DNA of 64,000 nt, taken from Rhizomys pruinosus (Eukaryota; Chordata; Mammalia; Rodentia; Spalacidae). The DNA is taken from the NCBI GenBank assembly GCA_009823505.1, contig VZQC01009601.1:1015065-1079064 (forward strand). The letters run 5' to 3'. The notes under the pieces are model-generated. The model was not told the origin of the DNA. It did no database searches and worked only from the letters and a program-made list of their open reading frames with translations. Within the stretch, counting starts at the first letter, position 1. Every line of letters starts with the position of its first letter. A program made the position numbers and the translations under genes. Positions 56,749-64,000 of the stretch are shown here, one piece after another.

Positions 56749-56982
56749 AATTATCCTTTTTTAAATAATCTTTCTGAAGAACCACTTTTGCTTTTAATTT
56801 TCCCTGCAGATTTCTTGTTTTCATTATTTTTCCTCTGTTATTTATTTTCTTCTCATGTTGGATATAATTTGTTTTTTATTTAGTATTCCATGGTATAAGG
56901 TTATTCTAAGTAGTGTTTCTTTGCATTACACAAATTTTTATTAGCTATGTTGACATTTCCTTTTTTAAAAAAATTAAATTTC

Positions 56983-57207
56983 GGGGGCTGGAGAGATGGC
57001 CTAGCGGTTAAGAGCGCCGACTGCTCTTGCAGAGGACCCGGGTTCGATCCCTAGCACCCACATGGCGGCTGAAAACCATCTTTAACTCCAGTTCCAGGGG
57101 AATCTGACACCCTCTTCTGACCTCCACACATTGCATGACACAGGTGCATAGACCTACATACAGACAGTACATTCATACACATACAAAAAATAAATAAAAT
57201 TTAAAAA
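56983..57207 (+). repeat. B2 SINE in right arm
   Basis: GGGCTGGAGAGATGGCCTAG through ACATACAAAAAATAAAT. AAAATTAAATTTC on both sides is the target-site duplication. Confidence 0.94.
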
Positions 57208-57216
57208 AATTAAATT

Positions 57217-57440
57217 TCTTGCTGATGGTTCAGCAGTTAAGAGCACTGGCTGCTCTTGCAGAGAACCTGGGTTTGATTCCCAGCACCAATGTGGTGGCTA
57301 ATGACTGTCTGTAACTTCAGTTCCAGGGGATCCAACGCCTTCTTTTGACCTCCTTGGGCACTGTGTGACATGGGTACACTTACCCTACATGCAGGCAATC
57401 CATTCATACACATAAAAGAAAAACAATTCTTTAAAGATTA
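57217..57440 (+). repeat. B2 SINE, old, in right arm
   Basis: GCTGATGGTTCAGCAGTTAA through CATACACATAAAAG. Next to the preceding B2. Confidence 0.88.
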
Positions 57441-58700
57441 AATTTCATTTGTGATTTCCTCCTTGACGTGTGAGTCATTTCTCAGGGAAATGTTTAATAT
57501 CCACGCACTGAGGACTGGAGCTTTGCTGTCTTCGTTACTGCTTTTTTCTCCATTGTGGTCTGGAGCAATGCTGTGCGGTTCGTCTTCTTTGGTCCATGGA
57601 TGGAAGGATTTACTTACTAAGCTTTCAACATTCTTTTAAAGTTGTTAAGAAGTATATAAGAACATATGGTTCAGGTCAGCGAGTTTTCATGAGAGTGTCA
57701 GAAGGATGTGTAATCTGTGGATACTGGGTGCAGGTGCCTTTAAATGTCAATAGCGTCCGTGGGTTGACTGACTTAATGGGGGTGCTGAGCTCAGCTGTGT
57801 CCTTGCTGATATCCACTGGCTGGATCTGCCCATTTCTGACAGAGGGATGTTCATGTCCCTGCCACGGTGCTGGACTCTTTGGCTTCTCACAGTCAGTCTG
57901 GGACTCCCTGTGCTGTGTGGGCGTCCTACTCAGGACCCTGTGCCTCAGGCTTCCGAGAGCCGGAGTGCATGCCTGGCCCACCAGCTGGCTTCCCTTCGCT
58001 CAACTTCACACTGCATGGACTTTGGCTGGGTTTTTCCTCTACCTTCCTGTCTGTGTGTTCTCCTAAGAGTCAGCTGGATGCCATTCTTATCTCTGCTCTT
58101 TGTAGATAAGGTTCTTTTTTTCTTCTAGCTTGTCTTAGGACATTTTTCCTTTAATCTTTGCTTTCCTGTAGCCTAAAACTCATACGCTTAGGTATAGTCT
58201 TTGGCACTTATTTTTCCAAAATAAATTATGGTCTGTGAGTGTCTAGGTCTGCAGGCTTTGCTATCTGATATTAATCTGGAGAAATTCTAAATCGTTTCAA
58301 ATATATAATATATATATATATTTTTAAATAATATAAATTTATATTATAATTGGTGTTTTTGATACCGGGTCTCCCTGTCAGCCCCAATCGCTGTCCTAGT
58401 AGACCAGGGCTGGGCCTTGAACTTCACTAGAGATCGCCTGCCTCTGCCCCCGAGTGCTGGATTAACGTTGTGCCACCACCAGTGTCCGCAATGTTTCAAA
58501 TATTTTATCTGCTCCTTCCGTTCGTCCTTTGGCCACACCTCCAGGCTTCCTTCTGTCGTGCTGCCACAGTTCTCAGATGATCTGTTCTGTTGTGTTGCTG
58601 TTCTTCTCAACTTTGTTTCTGATTTTTTATTTGGTAGGTATCCACTGTGTGGTATCTTCAAGATCAGAGACCTCTCTTCTTTAGTTGTTATCCAGTCTAT
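57441..58700 (-). mobile_element. Old L1 in right arm, antisense
   Basis: GATTTCCTCCTTGACGTGTG, GGGAAATGTTTAATATCCAC and GTCAGAAGGATGTGTAATCT are the antisense L1M ORF2 landmarks. ORF1-like sequence follows up to 58700. Same orientation as the L1 half at 49910-51375. Confidence 0.68.
58345..58490 (-). repeat. B1 SINE in right arm
   Basis: GATACCGGGTCTCCCTGTCA through TTGTGCCACCACCAGTG. Indel-bearing. Confidence 0.85.
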
Positions 58701-58925
58701 AATAAGCCCATCTGAGACAGCGCTCTTTCTGGAGTGTGGGGTGGCGTGTTGGTTGCGTAGGGCGTGCGTTCTGTGGCTGGCGGTCGTTGCTTGGTCGGTT
58801 CGGTCGTTCGTGGTCGTTCGCGTTGCCTGGCGGTGCTCGGTAGGCCGCGGTCTGGCTTGCTGGCTTTTGGCGGGCGGGCGCGCGGCGCTCGTTTCGGTCT
58901 CTCGCTTGCCCTGCCTCCGTCCTTT
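58701..58925. other. CpG-rich low-complexity stretch
   Basis: Dense GGTCGTTCG and GGCGGGCGGGCGCGCGG motifs. The mirror position (about 52985-53095) is also CpG-rich but matches poorly. No promoter or exon is supported. Confidence 0.7.
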
Positions 58926-58965
58926 TGCTGGCGTGCTTTCTCTCTTTTCTCTCTTTCTCTCTTTC

Positions 58966-59030
<65 letters not shown>

Positions 59031-59070
59031 TTTTCTTTCTTCTTTTCTTTCTTCTTTTCTTTCTTTCCTG
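58926..59070. repeat. (CTTT)n microsatellite
   Basis: About 145 bp of CTTT with CTTTT interruptions. Confidence 0.96.
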
Positions 59071-60095
59071 TATTCCCACCTCTGGGCTTACACTGCCCAT
59101 CTATTCTCTCACGATGCCTATTTTATCCCCCATTGCCCCTGCTGTATCAATTACAGCCATTTTAAATTCTTTTTCATAATACTGACAGTTCTGCTATGTT
59201 CGTTTCTGAGACTTTGTCTCTTCAAACTGAGCTTCTGCTTTTGGGTGTGCTTTGTAGACTGTGTTACAAGCTGCACCTGATGGCTAGGCAGAAGAGACTG
59301 CTCTAAATAGGCCTTTAGTGATGTAAAGCTGCAAGGGCAGGGCAGCAGGCTGGGTTCCATCATCAGGCCTGTCTGAGGTAAGCCACTGATCCTGGACTAT
59401 AGCCACCCAAGTTTTCTGCCCCCCCACCCCAACCATAGCTGAGACAGGAAACCTAGAGCCTTATGACACAGGTCTTTCCCTCTCCCAGGCCAGTAAGGCT
59501 CTGATAATACCCCAGCCGATACCCTGCAGTTTTTCCCCCCAGGTGGGTCTTCTCAAGAGCGCAGTACTCTGGCCTGTTGCAAAAAGGTTCCCCCTCCCTC
59601 CACCAGCCTGAAGAACAAGGACTTTGAGTGCTTTTCCTGAGAGCCTGCGTGCTTGCCCGAGGTCACGCTTCTTGGGCTCCTCTGGAGCTGGGCACTTTTC
59701 AGTGTCTGTACATGAACCTGGGCAATTTCCCAATTCCATAGGGCTTCCTTCCCCAGACAAGTGCTGGAGGGCATTTCTGCTGCCCTGTATGTGACTCTAC
59801 CTGCCAGACTTGGGAGGAGGGGTCGGTAGTGTTTCCCAGCGCTTCACCTCCTACAGGTAAGGGGGCTGCTGATTCTCGTGTTTGTTCGGCTATTTGGAAG
59901 CTCCTGATGTGTGCAACCAAAAACTGGGAAATTGTTTTTTATCAAAAAATATTACAGCTGATTGAACCCTCAGAACCTTCTGGTCTGATTCTTTACATTC
60001 AAAGGATGAACATAGACAAACCCTTAGAAATGGTTTGCTTGTTCCCCCAATCTGTGTTAAGTCAAGGGCTTCTGAGGGATAAAAACTGTCTATTT

Positions 60096-60243
60096 TCTTT
60101 TTGGTCTTTTCGAGACAGGGTTTCCCTGTAGCACCAGCTGTCCTGGAACTCACTTTGTAGACCAGGCTGGCCTTGAACTCACAAAGATCCGCCTGCCTCT
60201 GCCTCACAAGTGCAGGACTAAAGGCGTGCGCCATCACGCCCGG
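60096..60243 (-). repeat. B1 SINE in right arm
   Basis: TTTTGGTCTTTTCGAGACAGG through CATCACGCCCGGC (landmarks). AAAACTGTCTATTTTCTTT on both sides is its target-site duplication. Confidence 0.95.
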
Positions 60244-61376
60244 CAAAAACTGTCTATTTTCTTTCAGATCCCCTGGCACGTCGTCTGTTGGCTGGCCCTG
60301 GACAAGAGGGCCCAAGAATCTTCTCCCACACAACATGGCAGAGCCCACGTGGGAAGGGGATGTTGGCACAATCCACGGGAAGGAACCACAAAGACTGCAG
60401 AATTGCTGTAATCACTGTCACACAGAGCTGGAGGGCAACTGGGTTTCAGTCCAGAGATAAAGTCAGGACACAGAAAGCCACCACTTACTTAACACATCAA
60501 CCAGAGAAAAAAGCCCTCCATGGGGTAGATTGTGGAATGCAAGATTTTTTTGTTTCCTGCTGTTCGTAGATCATTGATCAAAAATCTATGAAGAGTTAAG
60601 ACTCAGCTTTAAATAATGGCAGTCCCTAGGGGGAAAGGGTTTCCTTTTAAAAGTCACTTTACATAAAAATAAAAATCCATTGTCCCTTTTCTGAAAGGAA
60701 GGCTTTGATGCTTTCTTTAGAACAAAATATTACATCAGTTCTCCACAACTGGTTAATATCTTCAAAAGATCAGAGAATAGAACTAACGGATACTTCCAAG
60801 AAGCAAGACTGAACTATGCTTACACCGGCTATGAACCACTATTTCTTGATAAAAAGTCAAAACACATACATGACAACACTCCTGAGGATGACAAACTCAG
60901 TGTGGAAGATTAGAAATGTTTGTTTCTTCAGTGCAGAGTTTGAGATCCTGGCCTGCCATGGAGCACCCTTAGGACACTGCTGACTAGCATTGGTAATTGT
61001 TTTAAGGAAAAAAAAAAGGCCCAGGAAATGGAAGCATTTCTATTTTCACTATTTTACTATTATTTATTTATGCTTTATTTTAAAGATTTCAGTAGGATAT
61101 ATTTTTTTAATTAACCCAAATAAATATTCTATTGGTGAAATATTACAAATATGAAGTTACATGCATAAATTTGTTGAATTCTTACTGTTAGTACTTATCT
61201 TAGAAAGGTGCTTGGATTGAAAGTTGAAAGGGGAATTGTATCATATCTGGCTAAAGTGAGGTAATGAGCCAAGAATTCTGTCATGTTATCCAAAGCTTCA
61301 CTAATAATTAACTGAAAGAATTTAGTTAAAAAGAATGCATTTTAAAACAGAAGCACAACCTGTATTCTCCTCGTAC

Positions 61377-61487
61377 CTTGGACAACTCCATGCCTGGCCC
61401 ACACTGTCTGCAGAGAACACAGTTTCCAGACCGATCCTTGAATTCCTGCTGTCTGCAGTCTCCAGTTTCACAAATTGCTTTACATGA
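61377..61487 (-). CDS. TNFRSF19: TNFRSF19 coding exon: mature N-terminus and first half of CRD1
   Basis: This 111-bp exon has 37 complete codons, phase 0 at both ends. Its translation begins S-C-K-A-I-C-E-T-G-D-C-R-Q-Q-E-F and ends G-P-G-M-E-L-S-K, corresponding to residues 24-60 of human TROY. It carries six cysteines. The last four (in D-C-R, N-C-V-L-C and Q-C-G) are the first four of cysteine-rich domain 1; the first two lie near the expected signal-peptide cleavage region. The acceptor on the minus strand is a long T-rich tract ending in TTTTTCAG (plus 61488 onward), and the donor is AAG|GTACGA (plus 61371-61376). There is no initiator Met here, since the signal peptide is encoded by an upstream exon outside the window. 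From memory it is closer to mouse than to human (C-E-T-G-D, F-K-D-R, N-C-V-L-C). Confidence 0.95.
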
Positions 61488-61900
61488 CTGAAAAAGAAAA
61501 ATATTTCACAAAAATGTTATCTTCAACTATGCTCCTTAGACTGTTTGTGGAAGGAATAAGATCTGTGCTGATCATACATTGCTGAGTGAAATACCACCTC
61601 AGAGTGAGGCTGATTTGATGTTCACTTTAAGAAGAAAAGCAACCTTTTGACTGAGTTAGTGGAACAAATCCACGACTCGGATTCTTCTCTGTATCCCAGA
61701 GAACACTCACTGATTCTGTATTGGGGTGTCCCCTTGGTCTGGTGAGCTACAACCTTTATCTTCTGCTCTCCTGATTATTTGGGAGGAGAGATGACTTAGA
61801 GGCTATTGGCTTTTGAAGATGACGTATGAAAGGACAATCTTTCAGGGACCCAGGGTCTTTTGCTACCTGAAAAAGACTGAATTAAAAAAGTAAACCAAAA

Positions 61901-62034
61901 GCCAGGAGTGGTGGTGCACACCTTTAATCCTAGCACTTGGGAGGCAGAGGCAGGTGGATCTTTGTGAGTTCAAGGCCATCCTGGTTTACAGAGTAAGTTC
62001 CAGGACAGCTGGGCTACAGGGAGACCCTGTCTTG

Positions 62035-62060
<26 letters not shown>
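61901..62060 (+). repeat. B1 SINE, young
   Basis: Full length with a long A-tail. AAGTAAACCAAA lies on both sides as a target-site duplication. It begins 413 bp 5' of the TNFRSF19 exon at 61377-61487 in gene orientation. Confidence 0.95.
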
Positions 62061-62067
<7 letters not shown>

Positions 62068-62086
62068 CCAAATAAAGAAATATAAG

Positions 62087-62280
62087 GGGCTACTCTTGCA
62101 GAGGACCTGGGTTTGACTCCCAGTACCCAAATCAGGCAGCTTATAACTGCCTGTAATTCCAGTTCTAGGGGATCAGGCATCTTGGTGATCTCTCTACTGT
62201 GGGCATTGCACACATGTGGTGCACATAAACTCATTCAGGTTCATATACATACACGTGAACAAAAAATGAATCTTTAAAGA
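62087..62280 (+). repeat. B2-type SINE, 5'-truncated
   Basis: GCTACTCTTGCAGAGGACCT and GGGTTTGACTCCCAGTACCC through GGGCATTGCACACATG. Confidence 0.82.
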
Positions 62281-62282
62281 GA

Positions 62283-62312
62283 GAAAGACAGACAGACAGA
62301 CAGACAGACAGT
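62283..62312. repeat. (GACA)n microsatellite
   Basis: About seven GACA units, grown from the tail of the SINE to its left. Confidence 0.95.
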
Positions 62313-62314
62313 AA

Positions 62315-62475
62315 CAAGGCTCAGCTGGTAAAGGTACTGGCTGTCAGATCTGACAACCTGAGTTCTATCCAGAGGACCCACATGGTGGAAGGAGAACCAA
62401 CTTTCAAAAGTTGTCTGACCACATGTTTTGGGGCACACATGTACCTATATACATATATACATATACATATATAAA
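62315..62475 (+). repeat. B3-type SINE with AT-rich tail
   Basis: AAGGCTCAGCTGGTAAAGGT and CCTGAGTTCTATCCAGAGGA, then (TATACA)n. Confidence 0.68.
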
Positions 62476-62604
62476 TGTAAAGGAAAGAGAAATATAAACA
62501 TATTCAGGTGAAATGAACTGAATCCACAAACAGGTGGAACAGATTCATATAGCCATAAGGACTTGTCTTTTAGAAATTTCAGCATCTGTTTTTTGGGTTG
62601 TTTA

Positions 62605-62705
62605 TTTAGTCATTTTTATTTATTTGAGACAAGGTCTCCAGATGTAACCTGGGTCATTAGGCTTGGTGGCAAGTGTCCTAACCACTGAGCCATCTTGCTG
62701 GCCCT
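62605..62705 (-). repeat. SINE remnant
   Basis: TTTGAGACAAGGTCTCCAG joined to CCTAACCACTGAGCCATCTT. Confidence 0.55.
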
Positions 62706-62739
62706 TAGCCAATAGTATTCTATTAAAATACTGGATTGG

Positions 62740-62950
62740 GCAGAGGGGAGCTCAGTTGCTACAGTGCTTACTTAGCCCACATGAAGCCCTGGATTCAATC
62801 CCCAGCACTGTAGAAACCCAATGTAGCAGTGAATGCCTGTATTCCCAGCACTCAGGAGGTATAGGCAGGATCAGAATTCTGTTCAAGGTCATCCTTAGCA
62901 ACACAGAGTTGGAGGCCAGCCTGGATTGCATGAGAACCTGTCTTTTATAC
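62740..62950 (+). repeat. B4-type composite SINE
   Basis: tRNA-like GGGAGCTCAGTTGCTACAGT and GATTCAATCCCCAGCACTG, then B1-like CAGCACTCAGGAGGTATAGG. Confidence 0.8.
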
Positions 62951-62984
62951 AGTCAATTAAATTTATGTCTGTATTTCTTTAAAA

Positions 62985-63210
62985 GTTTTTTTTATTTTAT
63001 TTATTTTTGTATGTGTATGAGTGTACTGTCTACATGTAGGTTTGTGCGCCCGTGTCCTGCAATGCCGCGGAGGTCAGAAGAGGGTGTTGGATTCCCTTGG
63101 AACTGGAGTTAAAGACGGTTGTCAGCCGCCATGTGGGTGCTGGGAATCGAACCCGGGTCCTCTGCAAGAGCAGTCAGTGCTCTTAACCGCTAGGCTATCT
63201 CTCCAGCCCA
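62985..63210 (-). repeat. B2 SINE
   Basis: Antisense B2 without the 17-bp duplication, inserted at ATGTCTGTATTTCT. Confidence 0.94.
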
Positions 63211-63227
63211 TATTTATGTCTGTATTT

Positions 63228-63391
63228 CTTTTTTTTTTTTCTTTTGGTCTTTTTTGAGACAGGGTCTCCCTGTAGCCCCAGCTGTCCTGGAACTCGCTCT
63301 GTAGACCAGGCTGGCTTTGAACTCACAAAGATCCTCCTGCCTCTGCCTCCCAAGTGCTAGGATTAAAGGCGTGCGCCACCACGCCCGGCTC
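63228..63391 (-). repeat. B1 SINE
   Basis: Antisense full-length B1 ending CACCACGCCCGGCTC, inserted at the same 14-bp target as the neighbouring B2. Confidence 0.95.
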
Positions 63392-63547
63392 ATGTCTGTA
63401 TTTCTATAGTGAAAGTAGATTATGAAATTATTTAGGGGAATAAAAGAGACGAACAGCAGGGGAGGGGCAAGGAAAGGGCGGGCAAAAAGGACGGCAATGC
63501 TCAACACAATATATAGCTGCACAAAATGTAAAGGTTATCTTGGACAG

Positions 63548-63742
63548 CAAATGTAGCTCAGCTGGTAGATGCTTGGCTTGACTGCCAGTACCATATAATC
63601 TGGGCATGGTGACACACGCCTATAATCCCAGCACTCAGGAGATAGAGGCAGGAGGATCTGAAGTTCGAGGCCATCCTTAGCTATGTATCCAGCTTGTTCT
63701 AGCCTGGCACCACATGACCTTGTCTTTAAAAAAAAAAAAAAG
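63548..63742 (+). repeat. B4/RSINE1-type composite SINE
   Basis: tRNA-like AATGTAGCTCAGCTGGTAGA, then B1-like CTGGGCATGGTGACACACGC, then A-tail. Confidence 0.75.
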
Positions 63743-64000
63743 CTATGGAATCTGCTGAGATGCAATGAAGCATGAAACTTCCAGTTGCTTTTACTGTTTA
63801 TTCAGAAGTTTATAGGATAAAATTTAAACTAAAAAACTATAAACAAAAATATTGGTACTGACAGCATCCCCCAAATTGGTGAAGACAATTCACTTCAACC
63901 TTTCTTCCTAAGCAGAAATTTCCTGAATAACATAATTGGTGATAAATTTGTTTTTCTAAATGAAAGCTGAAAATCTCTGTTAAGCCTGTAAGACACTGTT

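Larger units (their letters stand above)
56505..60375 (-). repeat. Right arm of 9-kb inverted duplication
   Basis: Reverse complement of 51401-55275. It ends in CACAATCCAC (60366-60375), and unique sequence GGGAAGGAACCACAAAGAC follows. At its inner end the match stops inside the A-tail of the B2. SINE sequence is close to consensus except around 58340-58930. Confidence 0.93.
34336..61376 (-). other. TNFRSF19: TNFRSF19 intron 2 (27.0 kb)
   Basis: Bounded by GTACGA (donor) and CCCCACAG (acceptor) on the minus strand, and it splits CRD1. Recognisable repeats are listed separately. Stretches over 300 bp where I see no gene and no clear repeat are 36375-37184, 37400-38430, 40226-41619, 42837-44210, 44263-45245, 47660-48740 and 60376-61376. 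The last is unique A/T-rich DNA just upstream of the exon at 61377. Confidence 0.9.
61488..64000 (-). other. TNFRSF19: TNFRSF19 intron 1 (3' part)
   Basis: At least 2.5 kb of the intron upstream of the first visible exon. 61488-61900 shows nothing I recognise. The rest is SINEs (B1 at 61901; B2/B3 pieces at 62087-62440; B4 at 62740; B2 and B1 at 62985-63391; B4 at 63548), a (GACA)n run and an AT-rich run. 63745-64000 is A/T-rich unique sequence. No exon coding a signal peptide was found. Confidence 0.85.

Noticed and set aside
58417..59280. 287-codon plus ORF
   Set aside because: Runs through B1, old L1, a CpG-rich stretch and a CTTT microsatellite in the right arm. The left-arm mirror differs.

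Overview
The window is intronic DNA from a muroid rodent. It is packed with tRNA-derived B2, 7SL-derived B1 and composite B4-type SINEs, old mammalian L1 pieces and younger rodent L1 pieces. From memory, the B1 and B2 consensus seen here does not match mouse, rat or Chinese hamster. B1 carries a GACAGCTGGGGCTACAGGGAGACC block, split here as GACAGCTGGGG and CTACAGGGAGACC, and many B2 copies carry a 17-bp internal duplication. A gerbil-like or other muroid lineage is possible, but I cannot name the species.

The only gene I can support is TNFRSF19 (TROY), an orphan TNF-receptor-superfamily member, on the minus strand. Three consecutive coding exons are present, with correct splice sites and phases: 61377-61487 (37 codons, start of the mature ectodomain and first half of CRD1), 34157-34335 (rest of CRD1, CRD2) and 24481-24566 (juxtamembrane stalk). 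The signal-peptide exon must lie beyond 64000. The transmembrane and cytoplasmic exons must lie below position 1. Coding sequence is 376 bp of 64 kb.

Layout along the + strand: 1-24480 is part of intron 4. It holds old L1 pieces, a 32-bp repeat in two opposite-facing clusters (one touching an N), a 40-bp minisatellite at 10 kb, an L1 3' end at 11.2-12.1 kb and a 3.5-kb minisatellite at 17.8-21.3 kb. That minisatellite has a 44-bp unit organised as 88-bp dimers and is open in all three minus frames. 24567-34156 is intron 3, with SINEs and two old L1 3' regions. 34336-61376 is intron 2 (27 kb). It holds a local 480-bp duplication, an internally deleted L1 at 45.5-47.7 kb and a 9-kb inverted duplication. 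The inverted duplication has a left arm at 51401-55275, a spacer, and a right arm at 56505-60375, and its left arm begins exactly at an N. 61488-64000 is part of intron 1 and is mostly SINEs.

The most unusual structures are the 88-bp higher-order minisatellite and the 9-kb inverted duplication. An old L1 can be read across the inverted duplication and shows that 51401 to about 55930 faces opposite to its flanks. Its left arm is rich in indels relative to SINE consensus. A misoriented gap patch is the simplest explanation, and a genuine inverted duplication remains possible. I found no novel protein-coding system: the very long ORFs are products of tandem repeats.
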